From assembly GCF_005311025.1 (NCBI RefSeq), contig NZ_CP031747.1, forward strand, positions 1,736,001 through 1,800,000: DNA of 64,000 nt, read 5' to 3'. The translations under genes were made by a program, and so were the position numbers. Each line of letters starts with the position of its first letter. The stretch's first letter is position 1. The notes beneath the pieces were generated by a model that ran no database searches, was not told the origin of the DNA, and saw only the letters and a list, made by a program, of their open reading frames with translations. The DNA comes from Alcaligenes faecalis (GTDB lineage Bacteria; Pseudomonadota; Gammaproteobacteria; Burkholderiales; Burkholderiaceae_B). Below are positions 1 through 8,295 of this stretch, piece by piece.

Positions 1-157
1 CAACGAACCGGGCACAGGCGAGATCAACTACGCCTGGCTGTTCAAGTACATCGACAGCATTGGCTACCAGGGCTGGATCGGCGGCGAGTACAAGCCCGCC
101 GGCGTGACCAAGGATGGCCTGGGCTGGATGACTGAACTGACTGAAGTCACTGCCTGA
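1..157 (+). CDS. hyi: Hydroxypyruvate isomerase, C-terminal fragment
   Basis: The window opens inside this gene; about 51 codons are visible, in the frame starting at base 2, ending in TGA at 155-157. Hydroxypyruvate isomerase interconverts hydroxypyruvate and tartronate semialdehyde in the cytoplasm. The visible tail (EINYAWLF, then GWIGGEYKP and DGLGWM) matches the conserved C-terminal end of the Hyi TIM-barrel family. It lies 39 bp before the tartronate semialdehyde reductase gene, the usual order in glyoxylate carboligase clusters, so both are probably one transcript. The upstream part, likely including gcl, is outside the window. Confidence 0.85.
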   Translation, partial: NEPGTGEINYAWLFKYIDSIGYQGWIGGEYKPAGVTKDGLGWMTELTEVTA

Positions 158-196
158 TCGTCGAATACCTGCAGATAATTATTAGGAGATTACACA

Positions 197-1081
197 ATGG
201 CTAAAATCGGTTTTATTGGTTTGGGCATCATGGGCGCACCCATGGCCGTCAACCTGATCAAAGGTGGTCATGAGCTTTTTGCCTACACCCGTGGCGACTT
301 CCCCAAAAGCGTGAAAGAAGCTGGCGCCACCGTTTGCGCCAACGGCACCGAAGTAACCCGTCAGGCTGACATCATCATCACGATGGTGCCCGACACCCCG
401 CACGTGGAAGATGCGCTGTTTGGCGAAGACGGCATTGCCGCCGGTCTGAGCGCTGGCAAGATCGTGGTGGACATGAGCTCCATCTCCCCCGTGGCCACGA
501 AAGACTTTGCCGAGCGCATCGTCAAGCTGGGCTGCGAATACCTGGACGCTCCTGTGTCCGGTGGCGAAGTCGGTGCCAAGGCTGGCTCGCTGACCATCAT
601 GGTCGGCGGCAAGCAGGAAGCCTTCGACAAGGTCAAGCCCCTGTTTGAACTGATGGGCAAGAACATCACCCTGGTCGGCGGCTACGGCGACGGCCAGATC
701 ACCAAAGTGGCCAACCAGATCATCGTGGCCTTGACCATTGAAGCCGTGGGCGAAGCCCTGCTGCTGGCCTCCAAAGCCGGTGCCGATGCGGGCAAGGTTC
801 GTGAAGCGCTGATGGGCGGTTTCGCAAACTCCCGTATTCTGGAAGTTCACGGTGAGCGCATGGTCAAGCGCACGTTTGATCCAGGCTTCCGCATCGAACT
901 GCACCAGAAAGACTTGAACCTGGCCCTGACCACGGCGCGCCAGCTGGGTGTAGCACTGCCCAACACCGCAACGGCCCAGGAGCTGTTCAATACCTGCGCC
1001 GCCCACGGTGGCGCCGCACAAGACCACTCCGCCATGGTCCGCGCTCTGGAAATCATGGCCAACTACGAGATTGGTCAATAA
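197..1081 (+). CDS. glxR: 2-hydroxy-3-oxopropionate (tartronate semialdehyde) reductase
   Basis: A 294-residue member of the beta-hydroxyacid dehydrogenase family that reduces tartronate semialdehyde to D-glycerate with NAD(P)H. The N-terminal dinucleotide-binding motif GFIGLGIMGAPMA is at residues 5-17, the substrate-binding motif DAPVSGGEVGAKAG near residue 117, and the catalytic-lysine helix (GDGQITKVANQ) near residue 165. Length fits the family. The ATG is preceded by AGGAG at 184-188. It follows hyi and is closed by a strong terminator at 1155-1180, so it ends the first glyoxylate operon. The glxR/garR distinction cannot be made from sequence alone; the neighbours favour glyoxylate use. 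Confidence 0.93.
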   Translation: MAKIGFIGLGIMGAPMAVNLIKGGHELFAYTRGDFPKSVKEAGATVCANGTEVTRQADIIITMVPDTPHVEDALFGEDGIAAGLSAGKIVVDMSSISPVATKDFAERIVKLGCEYLDAPVSGGEVGAKAGSLTIMVGGKQEAFDKVKPLFELMGKNITLVGGYGDGQITKVANQIIVALTIEAVGEALLLASKAGADAGKVREALMGGFANSRILEVHGERMVKRTFDPGFRIELHQKDLNLALTTARQLGVALPNTATAQELFNTCAAHGGAAQDHSAMVRALEIMANYEIGQ

Positions 1082-1154
1082 GATCGGTTCAAGGATGCTC
1101 CCGTCCGGACTGGTTTTTTCCAGATATCAAGCCAGTACGACCGGGACATCCAGC

Positions 1155-1180
1155 AAGCGGGCTGCGGCCCGCTTTTTTTT
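1155..1180 (+). terminator. Rho-independent terminator after glxR
   Basis: An 8-bp GC-rich stem (AAGCGGGC at 1155-1162 pairing with GCCCGCTT at 1167-1174) is followed by a run of eight T. It separates hyi-glxR from the ttuD operon, whose promoter should lie in 1181-1302. Confidence 0.85.
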
Positions 1181-1302
1181 ACCGCCAAGCCCCCCAGACA
1201 GCACACCCTTTCTAGAAGGCTGCAAGTCAAAGCAGGGAGGTGAAGGCGTGTTGTAGCGCAGTAAGATGGTTTGTTGCCGTCACTCTGCATTAGGATTGAC
1301 CC

Positions 1303-2580
1303 ATGAAGATCGAGCCACAAGACTTACTCAGCAAAATGTTTCAAGCTGCCGTCAACGCGGCTCAGCCTGAACATTGCATCCCGCCTTATCTGCCCGATGC
1401 TCCCAAAGGCCGCACCATTGTGATCGGTGCTGGCAAAGCATCGGCAGCGATGGCCCAGGCACTGGAGCGTCACTGGGACAAAGGCCCCATCAGCGGTGTT
1501 GTCGTCACCCGCTATGGCTACGGCGTGCCTTGTGATCACATCAAGATTCTGGAGGCCTCTCACCCCGTGCCGGACCAGGCCGGTGAAGACGCGGCCCGCG
1601 AAATTTTGCGCACGGTCAGCGATCTGAACGAAGACGATCTGGTTATTTGCCTGATTTCCGGTGGCGGCTCGTCTCTGCTGCCCTTGGCCGGAGAAGGCAT
1701 CACGCTGGCGGACAAGCAAGCCATCAACAAAGCGCTGCTCAAATCGGGCGCTTCAATTGGTGAGATGAACACGGTACGCCGCCACCTGTCTGCCATCAAA
1801 GGTGGCCGTCTGGCAGCGGCTTGTGCCCCCGCCCGCGTCCTGAACCTGCTGATTTCCGATGTTCCCGGCGACAAGCCCATGGACATCGCTTCTGGCCCCA
1901 CGGTGGCAGATCCCACCACGTGCGAGCAAGCGCTGGAAATCATTACCCGCTACGGCATCGAGATTCCAGCCGCAGCCCGTGCCCTGCTGGAGAGCGGCGA
2001 TGGCGAAACCATCAAACCCGACGATCCACGCCTGGCTCATGTCACCACCCATCTGGTTGCTACACCCCAATTGGCCCTGCTGGCTGCAGCTCGTGTCGCT
2101 GAAGCCCGTGGCGTGCGTCCCGTCTTGCTGGGCGACAGCATTGAAGGCGAAGCGCGCGATGTAGGCAAAGTCATGGCTGGTATTGCCCTGAGCGTTTCCC
2201 AGCATGGCCAGCCTGCCCAGGCCCCCTGCGTGCTGCTCTCGGGCGGAGAAACCACCGTGACCTTGCGCGGCCAGGGCCGTGGCGGTCGCAATGTGGAGTT
2301 TCTGTTGTCCACCGCCATTGCCTTGAACGGGGCACCCGGTATCTACGGTTTGGCAGGCGATACCGACGGTGTGGATGGCCAGGAAGAAATTGCCGGAGCC
2401 TTCTGCGGTCCGGACACTTTGGAGCGTGCTTGGCAACAAGGTATACGCCCAAGGGCCAGTCTGGACAATAATGATGGTCATGGCTTCTTTGAAGCCTTGG
2501 ATGACGCATTGGTTACGGGCCCTACCCTAACCAACGTCAACGATTTCCGTGCAATTCTGGTTTTACCCCCTAGCGATTAA
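1303..2580 (+). CDS. ttuD: Glycerate 2-kinase / TtuD-family protein (MOFRL)
   Basis: A 425-residue protein of the GckA/TtuD family. Members are often annotated hydroxypyruvate reductase, but characterised relatives phosphorylate D-glycerate to 2-phosphoglycerate. Visible motifs are GAGKASAAMA near residue 42, LISGGGSSLL near residue 117, and a C-terminal MOFRL domain with LSGGETTVTLRGQGRGGRN and the acidic AGDTDGVDG. The start is supported by TAGGA shortly upstream. It begins an operon with the GlcG-like gene and pyruvate kinase, which suits the kinase reading: glycerate to 2-phosphoglycerate, then via enolase to PEP and pyruvate. Confidence 0.9.
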   Translation: MKIEPQDLLSKMFQAAVNAAQPEHCIPPYLPDAPKGRTIVIGAGKASAAMAQALERHWDKGPISGVVVTRYGYGVPCDHIKILEASHPVPDQAGEDAAREILRTVSDLNEDDLVICLISGGGSSLLPLAGEGITLADKQAINKALLKSGASIGEMNTVRRHLSAIKGGRLAAACAPARVLNLLISDVPGDKPMDIASGPTVADPTTCEQALEIITRYGIEIPAAARALLESGDGETIKPDDPRLAHVTTHLVATPQLALLAAARVAEARGVRPVLLGDSIEGEARDVGKVMAGIALSVSQHGQPAQAPCVLLSGGETTVTLRGQGRGGRNVEFLLSTAIALNGAPGIYGLAGDTDGVDGQEEIAGAFCGPDTLERAWQQGIRPRASLDNNDGHGFFEALDDALVTGPTLTNVNDFRAILVLPPSD

Positions 2581-2602
2581 CGCTTTTCTTAAAGGACTGG
2601 AC

Positions 2603-3001
2603 ATGAGAGACACGAAAGTACTGACCCTGGCCGATGTTAAAAAAATTGCTGCTGCTGCCGAGCAAGAAGCGCTGAAGAACAACTGGGCTGTCAGCATCGC
2701 CATTTGCGATGCAGGCGGTCACGCGCTCTGGATGCAACGTATGGACGGCGCTCCCTTGATGAGCGCGCAGGTTGCTCCCGCCAAGGCACACACATGCGTG
2801 CTGGGCGGTGGCAAGCCCAGCAAGGTTTTTGAAGACATGGTCAACAATGGTCGCTTTGCCGCTCTGTCCATGCCCATCACGCCACTGGAAGGCGGCGAGC
2901 CGATTGTGGTGGACGGTCAAGTCATTGGTGCAGTCGGCGTGTCCGGCGTAAAGGCACCTGAAGACGCTCAGATCGCCCGCGCCGGTATCGCTGCTCTTTG
3001 A
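2603..3001 (+). CDS. GlcG/HbpS-family small protein
   Basis: A 132-residue member of the GlcG/HbpS (DUF336) family, some of which bind haem. The ATG at 2603 is chosen because AAAGGA lies 6 bp upstream at 2591-2596 and the protein then starts like the family (MRDTKVLTLADV). The longer in-frame start at 2549 would overlap ttuD. Family hallmarks are VSIAICDAGGHALW, the core MSAQVAPAKAHTCV, and the glycine-rich C-terminal GAVGVSGVKAPEDAQIA. Such genes commonly sit in glycolate/glyoxylate operons, where their biochemical role is unsettled. It lies between ttuD and pyruvate kinase with short gaps. Confidence 0.85.
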   Translation: MRDTKVLTLADVKKIAAAAEQEALKNNWAVSIAICDAGGHALWMQRMDGAPLMSAQVAPAKAHTCVLGGGKPSKVFEDMVNNGRFAALSMPITPLEGGEPIVVDGQVIGAVGVSGVKAPEDAQIARAGIAAL

Positions 3002-3030
3002 GCTATCGATCCCCCTAAGGACAACAACCC

Positions 3031-4452
3031 ATGAAACGTCAACGTCATTCCCGCATTCTGGCTACCCTGGGTCCTGCCAGTTCTACGCCAGAACGCATTC
3101 GTGAACTGTTCGAGGCCGGCGCTGATGTGTTCCGCCTGAACTTCAGCCACGGCACACATGAAGACCATGCCGCGCGCTATCACACCATTCGTCAGATTGA
3201 AAAGGAAACCGGTCGCAGTATCGGTATTCTGATGGACCTGCAAGGGCCCAAGCTGCGCGTTGGCAAAATGCAAGATGGCCGCGTGACATTGGAAACCGGC
3301 CAGAAATTCCGCCTGGATCTGGACCCCGCCGAAGGGACCAGCCAGCGTGCCTACCTGCCCCACCCCGAAATCTTCGCTGCACTGGAAGATGGGACAGACC
3401 TGCTGCTCGATGACGGCAAGCTGCGTCTGCGTGTGGACAGCTTTGGTCCGGATTTTGCAGAAACCACGGTCATGGTCGGCGGCCCGCTGTCCGACCGCAA
3501 GGGCGTGAACGTACCCGGCGTGGTACTGCCTATCTCGCCCTTGACCGAAAAAGACCTGATCGATCTGAAGTTTGGACTGGAATTGGGCGTGGATTGGGTT
3601 GCGCTGTCCTTTGTGCAACGTCCTGGCGACATCCGTGAAGCCCGCGAGCTGATCGGCGACAAGGCCTGGATCATGGCCAAGCTGGAAAAACCACAAGCGC
3701 TGGAACACCTGGAAGAAATTGTCCAGCTGTGTGATGGCGTGATGGTGGCACGTGGCGACCTGGGCGTGGAAGTCCCACCCCAACGCGTGCCTGTGTTGCA
3801 GCGTCAAATCGTGCGTACTGCCCGTGCGGCAGGCCGTCCGGTGGTTGTCGCTACACAGATGCTGGAATCCATGATTACCTCGCCGGTGCCTACACGTGCT
3901 GAAGCTTCCGACGTGGCTACCGCCATCTATTCGGGTGCCGATGCCGTCATGCTGTCCGCCGAATCGGCCTCCGGCCAGTTTCCACTGGAAGCGGTGTCCA
4001 TCATGGACAGCATCATCAAGGAGATCGAAAACGATCCTAGCTGGCGCACCATTCTGGAAGCCAACCACAGCACCGCTGAAGCCAGCACCGCAGACGCGAT
4101 CTGCTGCGCCCTGCGTCGCGTGGCCAGCATTCTGGAACCGGCAACGAACGTGGCCTACACCACGACTGGCTTTAGCGCCTTGCGTGCCAGCCGTGAACGG
4201 CCCATCGCCCCTATCCTGGCACTGACACCCCGTGTGGAAACCGCACGCCGTCTGAGCTTGGCCTGGGGTGTCCATGCCGTGCCTTGCGAGGACGTCAGCG
4301 ATCTGGGCGAGATGATCGACCACGCTACCGATATGGCAGCGCAGCATGAGTTCGCTCAGGCGGGCGACACCATCGTGATGATTGCCGGTGTTCCTTTTGG
4401 CACCAGCGGTCGCACCAACCTGCTGCATGTGGCCACGGTTCCACAGAAGTAA
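3031..4452 (+). CDS. pyk: Pyruvate kinase
   Basis: A 473-residue pyruvate kinase, converting PEP and ADP to pyruvate and ATP. Landmarks are the N-terminal RHSRILATLGPAS, FRLNFSHGTHEDH (phosphate and K+ site), the active-site lysine region IMAKLEKPQAL, the signature MVARGDLGVEVP, and VATQMLESM. The C-terminal allosteric domain is present. Length is normal. Its place behind ttuD suggests a copy dedicated to carbon entering from glyoxylate, beside any housekeeping enzyme elsewhere. It is followed by a terminator at 4473-4516. Confidence 0.96.
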   Translation: MKRQRHSRILATLGPASSTPERIRELFEAGADVFRLNFSHGTHEDHAARYHTIRQIEKETGRSIGILMDLQGPKLRVGKMQDGRVTLETGQKFRLDLDPAEGTSQRAYLPHPEIFAALEDGTDLLLDDGKLRLRVDSFGPDFAETTVMVGGPLSDRKGVNVPGVVLPISPLTEKDLIDLKFGLELGVDWVALSFVQRPGDIREARELIGDKAWIMAKLEKPQALEHLEEIVQLCDGVMVARGDLGVEVPPQRVPVLQRQIVRTARAAGRPVVVATQMLESMITSPVPTRAEASDVATAIYSGADAVMLSAESASGQFPLEAVSIMDSIIKEIENDPSWRTILEANHSTAEASTADAICCALRRVASILEPATNVAYTTTGFSALRASRERPIAPILALTPRVETARRLSLAWGVHAVPCEDVSDLGEMIDHATDMAAQHEFAQAGDTIVMIAGVPFGTSGRTNLLHVATVPQK

Positions 4453-4472
4453 GTTCGCTCAACCTTGGCGAT

Positions 4473-4516
4473 AAAAAAAGCCTTGTCCATCCACAATGAT
4501 GGGCAAGGCTTTTCCT
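4473..4516 (+). terminator. Terminator after pyruvate kinase
   Basis: Stem AAGCCTTGTCCAT at 4478-4490 pairs with ATGGGCAAGGCTT at 4499-4511, with one G-T pair, followed by T-rich sequence and preceded by an A run. It may work in both directions. Confidence 0.75.
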
Positions 4517-4649
4517 ATTCAGACTGTGCAGTATTTTTTTCACGTGAAGCCAAAACAGCGACGGCGAGCCGCACGGGCATCAACAAGGCCAGAAGCCCCG
4601 TAAATGCTGGCCCTTCAAGACAGGACACTCACAAACAAAAGATACGGGC

Positions 4650-4680
4650 AAAAAAAAACCCGAGATCTAGAGATCTCGGG
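4650..4680 (-). terminator. Minus-strand intrinsic terminator of the sRNA candidate
   Basis: A perfect palindrome at 4659-4680 (CCCGAGATCT, AG, AGATCTCGGG) is bordered on its low-coordinate side by nine A residues, which read as a T tract on the minus strand. coq7 already has its own terminator at 4972-5004, so this one implies a separate minus-strand transcript. Confidence 0.75.
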
Positions 4681-4809
4681 CAAATCCACCAAAGGAGGAG
4701 GGTGGAGGAGACAATCGTGGCAAGTTGGGCTACCAGATAAAGTATCGAGCCAGAAAGCTAAGGGTTATTACGCTTGTGCTTTTTTCCCGCTTTCTTTTCA
4801 ACATCCAAT
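4650..4809 (-). ncRNA. Candidate small RNA with anti-Shine-Dalgarno loop
   Basis: No family is recognised; this is inferred from structure. Read on the minus strand, a promoter-like element (4816-4844) is followed by about 160 nt without a convincing ORF. It then carries TCTCCTCC (4706-4713) and a hairpin with stem CCACC/GGTGG (4701-4705 and 4686-4690) exposing the loop CTCCTCCTTT. That loop is the exact complement of AAAGGAGGAG, a Shine-Dalgarno sequence. A perfect 10-bp stem and nine T residues end the unit. C/U-rich anti-SD loops just before a terminator are typical of trans-acting sRNAs that block ribosome binding, as in the CcsR/cuckoo type of alpha-proteobacteria. The transcript start is a guess. 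Confidence 0.4.
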
Positions 4810-4815
4810 AACTAA

Positions 4816-4844
4816 AGTCTACCCACAAAAATGGTGCAATGCAA
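4816..4844 (-). promoter_or_regulatory. Possible sigma-70 promoter for the sRNA candidate
   Basis: On the minus strand TTGCAT (4839-4844) and TAGACT (4816-4821) are separated by exactly 17 bp. The hexamers match the consensus at three and four positions, so support is moderate and comes mainly from the spacing and the terminator downstream. Confidence 0.35.
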
Positions 4845-4971
4845 GATAAATGCTGTGGAAAACCCTTAGATGCCCATCTTGTCGCTTTAATGCATCAATT
4901 CCCTAGCGCAAATCTCATTCCAGGTATCTAGTCGTTAACCCTAAGCCGCCAAACAAGCTCCAAACCTACAA

Positions 4972-5004
4972 AGCAAAACGGGTCAATTACTGACCCGTTT
5001 TGCT
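4972..5004 (-). terminator. Terminator after coq7
   Basis: A perfect 14-bp stem (AGCAAAACGGGTCA at 4972-4985, TGACCCGTTTTGCT at 4991-5004) with a 5-nt loop, 58 bp beyond the coq7 stop codon. The sequence is symmetrical and could serve both strands. Confidence 0.8.
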
Positions 5005-5062
5005 ACTTGCATCCATGAAGGCTCGGCACTCATCAATAAGTGATTTGGCCCAGAACCCCGTT

Positions 5063-5731
5063 TTACAGGCGATAAGCCGTCGTCGTCATGACTTTGGACA
5101 TCATGCGCATCAAGGTTTTAACGGGTGGAGGCAAACCCACAGCCCCGTGATTCTCGGCGGTACGACGATGCTCAATCTCGTCATCGCGCATTTTTTCTAC
5201 GATCCGGCGCGAGCGATTGTCTGTAGCAGGCAAGGACTCCAGATGGCTTTCCAGATGCTCTTCAACCTGGCGCTCGGTCTCGGCCATAAAGCCCAGGTTA
5301 TAAGGCACCCCTGCCCGGCTGGCGAGCAAGCCTAACGCGAAAGAACCGGCATACCACAAGGGGTTGAACACGCTGGGGCGGCTATCGAGCTCGCGCAAAC
5401 GGTCATCGCACCAGGACAGGTGATCCACCTCTTCCTGCGCAGCTTGCAGCAGCACTTCGGTTGCCTGGGGATCTTTGCACAACATGGCCTGGCTACGGTA
5501 CAAGGCTTGGGCGCAAATCTCGCCTACATGGTTCACACGCATCAAGCCGGCAGCATGGCGGGCTTCGTCAGCCGTAATCTCGGACACTTCCTTGCCAGCG
5601 GGATTCGGGCGCGACGCGCGTGCCGAACGTCCCAATACTTCCAGGGCCCGATTCGTCTCGCTCAGAATCTGGTCAAAAAAGCTGTTGCGTCGGTACAGAC
5701 GGGTATCGCTGTTGGAAACGGTATGGCTCAT
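5063..5731 (-). CDS. coq7: Ubiquinone biosynthesis hydroxylase Coq7
   Basis: A 222-residue di-iron membrane-associated monooxygenase that hydroxylates the demethoxyubiquinone ring, the penultimate step of ubiquinone synthesis. Ferritin-like carboxylate and histidine ligands are visible in MRVNHVGEICAQALYRSQA, in AAQEEVDHLSW and in RDDEIEHRRTA near the C-terminus. Length fits the bacterial family. It stands alone between the sRNA candidate and the oxidase operon; placing a quinone enzyme beside an oxidase operon makes respiratory sense but co-transcription is unproven (31 bp separate it from the membrane gene upstream). Confidence 0.94.
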   Translation of the reverse strand: MSHTVSNSDTRLYRRNSFFDQILSETNRALEVLGRSARASRPNPAGKEVSEITADEARHAAGLMRVNHVGEICAQALYRSQAMLCKDPQATEVLLQAAQEEVDHLSWCDDRLRELDSRPSVFNPLWYAGSFALGLLASRAGVPYNLGFMAETERQVEEHLESHLESLPATDNRSRRIVEKMRDDEIEHRRTAENHGAVGLPPPVKTLMRMMSKVMTTTAYRL

Positions 5732-5762
5732 GAGGACACCTGCAAAACAAAATGGATGGGTA

Positions 5763-6398
5763 TTATTGCCGCAAAAAGGCGATCACTGCCTTGCTCTCAG
5801 ACAAGAGCCAAAGCAATGGCAGCACACAAGCCATGATAACCAGGCCTATGCCGGCAATCTCTTGGTCAGACTGCAGATAGAAATTACAGAGCCGAACCGG
5901 ATTGTCGTAATACAGCAGACCAACAATGGCCATCATCCAACTGAAGTTACCAAAGAAGAACAGACGAAACACCAGATGGGCGCGGCGCCAGGACTCCATG
6001 AACAACATGCCCATCAAGACCAGACCGATATATTTGGCAGTGGCCATGGGAGGCGATACCAGCACATCGTCCAGTGCTTTGGGAACCATCCAGTAAGCCG
6101 CCGCAAAGCTGACCATGATCAGGCCAGGCAAACCATATTCATTCAAGGCGTAATACGGGCGTAGTAAAGACTGCATGGCAGCCGAACGTCCAACTCCCTG
6201 GTAGCGCAAGGCCAGTTGCAAGGTAATGCCCGACAGGACCAACAAGGGAATATGCACCAGCATGTGCAGACTCATGGAGGCGGTCAGCGGGCGATCCCAG
6301 AAGGCTGCGGCAGCAAACAGCAAAGCTGCCACCAATGCCAGGGCACTACCAAAATAAGGACGTACTTTAGGGGATTCGACGACACGTTTTAAAGACAT
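5763..6398 (-). CDS. Multi-pass membrane protein of the oxidase operon
   Basis: A 211-residue protein with about five or six hydrophobic helices (for example SALALVAALLFAAAAF, LHMLVHIPLLVLSGITLQLA, and a C-terminal GIGLVIMACVLPLLWLL). Histidines occur in or near helices (SLHMLVHIPL). I do not recognise the family with confidence. Its start overlaps the stop of the SCO gene by one base (TAATG), so the two are translationally coupled, which suggests a role in assembling or maturing the oxidase, perhaps copper handling in the manner of CtaG-type proteins. That role is inference from context. Confidence 0.75.
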   Translation of the reverse strand: MSLKRVVESPKVRPYFGSALALVAALLFAAAAFWDRPLTASMSLHMLVHIPLLVLSGITLQLALRYQGVGRSAAMQSLLRPYYALNEYGLPGLIMVSFAAAYWMVPKALDDVLVSPPMATAKYIGLVLMGMLFMESWRRAHLVFRLFFFGNFSWMMAIVGLLYYDNPVRLCNFYLQSDQEIAGIGLVIMACVLPLLWLLSESKAVIAFLRQ

Positions 6399-7033
6399 TA
6401 CATCGCTCCCTTCTTATCCAGATCCTCGAGGGCACGCTTGGCATACGCCAGGGCCAACATAGGTTCACCGTAATCCACGATACGACCCAGGCGCGGTTCG
6501 GCACTGACAACGTGATAGGCCGCGTTGTGCTCGTACTCATCAAAAGGGGCGGGAATAACGACGATACCAAAATCATCCAGCACACGTTGACGCTGTTCGC
6601 CGGGCATCATGGTGACAAATTGCCAGACATCCGGGTTGGCCTTCATGGTTTTGCTATAGCGGCGCAGGTGATCAGGCGAATCGGTGGGATCAAAACTGAT
6701 GCTCAGCAGGCGGATACGGTCCTGCAAGCCTTCGTCCACAATCGCTTTTTGCAGTTGCTGATACTCCGAGCCCATCGCCAGACATAGCGTGACACAGCGG
6801 GTATAGATGAAATTGACGATGGTGATACGGCCATCGTTTTGCAGCAGAGAGCTTAGCTGGGTACTGCCCCCGGCAGGGAGCAGTACTTCGACATCGGAGA
6901 TCAGACGCGGCGAAGCGGCAACATCATTGCGACGGGCCGTCTCGGCTGTCAGGGCGGAGAACCCTTGCGTCAAATGGGCCAGTGCCCCAATACCCAGGGC
7001 GAAGACCAGGAGAATACTTATAAATAGTCTCAT
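6398..7033 (-). CDS. SCO1/SenC-family copper chaperone
   Basis: A 211-residue membrane-anchored thioredoxin-fold protein. One N-terminal hydrophobic segment (LFISILLVFALGIGALAHL) precedes a periplasmic domain with the copper-binding CxxxC in FIYTRCVTLC and a conserved distal histidine in the EHNAAYHVVS region. SCO proteins deliver copper to, or reduce, oxidase metal sites. Classical cbb3 oxidases lack CuA and often use PCuAC/SCO partners for CuB, so a SCO gene inside the operon probably serves the CuB site. It is 21 bp downstream of the cytochrome c gene. Confidence 0.9.
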   Translation of the reverse strand: MRLFISILLVFALGIGALAHLTQGFSALTAETARRNDVAASPRLISDVEVLLPAGGSTQLSSLLQNDGRITIVNFIYTRCVTLCLAMGSEYQQLQKAIVDEGLQDRIRLLSISFDPTDSPDHLRRYSKTMKANPDVWQFVTMMPGEQRQRVLDDFGIVVIPAPFDEYEHNAAYHVVSAEPRLGRIVDYGEPMLALAYAKRALEDLDKKGAM

Positions 7034-7054
7034 CGCTGGCCCATCATTTCAGTC

Positions 7055-7642
7055 TTACTCTTCCATGGGAGCCAGATCAGCGTCCCCATTCCAATGATCG
7101 GTTTTATCAGCTGTTTTTTCACGTTCGGCTTTGACAAAGGCCACGTCCACAGGATCGGCGCTATTGCCACCCAATTCTGTACGCAGGTAATTAACAACGG
7201 CCGTCATTTCCTCGTCATTGAACTTCTCGCGGAACTCGGGCATCGCACCATTGTACTTATTCCCCTTGACCGTGATCTCACCCGTAATACCGTGCAGCAT
7301 GATCTGGACCAAAACTTCAGGCTTGCGCAGTACCCATTCGGAACCCACCAGCGGAGGGAACACGCCTGGAACACCGGCGCCCGTTGCCTGGTGACAGGCG
7401 GCACATTGGGCTACGAACAGCTGCTGACCATCTACCGCGCCTTCTGGCAATTCGAAGTCGGCAACGATACGGTTGTCGCCCACGGTTGCGTCATGGCTCA
7501 GGTCACTGCTGAAAATATAGTAGATGCCCCACAGGAACAGACCTGCAATGATCAGCAGAACCACCCAAGGGATCGGTGCTGCGTTTTCTTCCGGATCGGA
7601 ATGCTCACGCAGCTGTGCTTCATATTTACGATTGTCGCTCAT
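7055..7642 (-). CDS. Membrane-anchored mono-haem cytochrome c of the oxidase operon
   Basis: A 195-residue protein with one N-terminal transmembrane helix (VVLLIIAGLFLWGIYYIF) and one cytochrome c domain: CAACH binds haem and AMPEFREKF provides the likely methionine ligand. A classical CcoP has two c-type haem domains and about 300 residues; this has only one, so it is either a reduced CcoP equivalent or a dedicated electron donor. The C-terminus after the haem domain is charged. A GC-rich hairpin lies just before its start codon. Confidence 0.88.
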   Translation of the reverse strand: MSDNRKYEAQLREHSDPEENAAPIPWVVLLIIAGLFLWGIYYIFSSDLSHDATVGDNRIVADFELPEGAVDGQQLFVAQCAACHQATGAGVPGVFPPLVGSEWVLRKPEVLVQIMLHGITGEITVKGNKYNGAMPEFREKFNDEEMTAVVNYLRTELGGNSADPVDVAFVKAEREKTADKTDHWNGDADLAPMEE

Positions 7643-7656
7643 TCTAATTCTCCGAG

Positions 7657-7677
7657 GCGCCCCGCCTTGCGGGGCGC
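7657..7677 (-). other. Intercistronic hairpin between ccoO and the cytochrome c gene
   Basis: A perfect 9-bp stem (GCGCCCCGC and GCGGGGCGC) with a 3-nt loop sits in the 55-bp gap. There is no T tract, so it more likely affects mRNA stability or relative expression than ends transcription. Confidence 0.5.
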
Positions 7678-7697
7678 GCTAGCTCAGCAATGCCTGT

Positions 7698-8288
7698 TTA
7701 TTTGATAACGCTGGCTGGCGCTACGGGATACGTACGATCCAGCGCCAACAGGTATTCAACCAGGTCCAGGGCCTCTTGCTTGGCCACAACCACCTTGCCT
7801 TCTGGTGCGAAATCACCTGGCAAGTTGACAACCTTGTCGCCTTCCTCTGCCTTGTCCTTGAGCTCGAACATGAAGGGGTAAGAAGGCATATTGCTGCCAG
7901 GAGTATAAGCACGAGGCTGATACAAGTGACCCAGGTGCCAGTCCACGCTAGGCTGACGAGCACCAATATTGAGCAAGTCTGGACCAGTACGCATGGTGCC
8001 GAGCAGGTGAGGTGTGTCGTAGAAGTAGTCGCCTGCTACCGAGGCACGACCCCAGCCACGCTGGAAGTCAGGAGCCTGGTTCTGGCTGCGTGGCTGCTGC
8101 GAGTGACAGTAGACACAGCCCATATCAATGTATTGCTGACGGCCGCGCAGTTGCACTTCCGTGTAAGGCTTCAGGCCTGGAGAAGGCTCCACCTTTTTAA
8201 CTTGCAGGTAAGGGACAACGACCAGAGCCGATGTGGCCAGGGCGAGCGTCACCATGGCGCCGCCCAATAGTTTGTATTCGCTTTCCAT
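7698..8288 (-). CDS. ccoO: cbb3-type oxidase subunit II (CcoO-like cytochrome c)
   Basis: A 196-residue mono-haem cytochrome c with an N-terminal membrane anchor (LGGAMVTLALATSALVVVPYL). The haem motif CVYCHSQQPRS followed by WGRASVAGDY and LLGTMRTGPDL is the CcoO/FixO signature; SNMPSYPFMF supplies the likely methionine ligand. It passes electrons to the CcoN catalytic subunit. Length is slightly short of typical CcoO. It starts 7 bp after the ccoN stop, so they are surely co-transcribed. Confidence 0.93.
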   Translation of the reverse strand: MESEYKLLGGAMVTLALATSALVVVPYLQVKKVEPSPGLKPYTEVQLRGRQQYIDMGCVYCHSQQPRSQNQAPDFQRGWGRASVAGDYFYDTPHLLGTMRTGPDLLNIGARQPSVDWHLGHLYQPRAYTPGSNMPSYPFMFELKDKAEEGDKVVNLPGDFAPEGKVVVAKQEALDLVEYLLALDRTYPVAPASVIK

Positions 8289-8295
8289 GACTAAA

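Noticed and set aside
4691-4737. AAAGGAGG followed by a GTG start on the plus strand (about 7 codons, VASWATR)
   Set aside because: The peptide is only seven codons long; the G-rich stretch is better explained as the complement of the sRNA loop.
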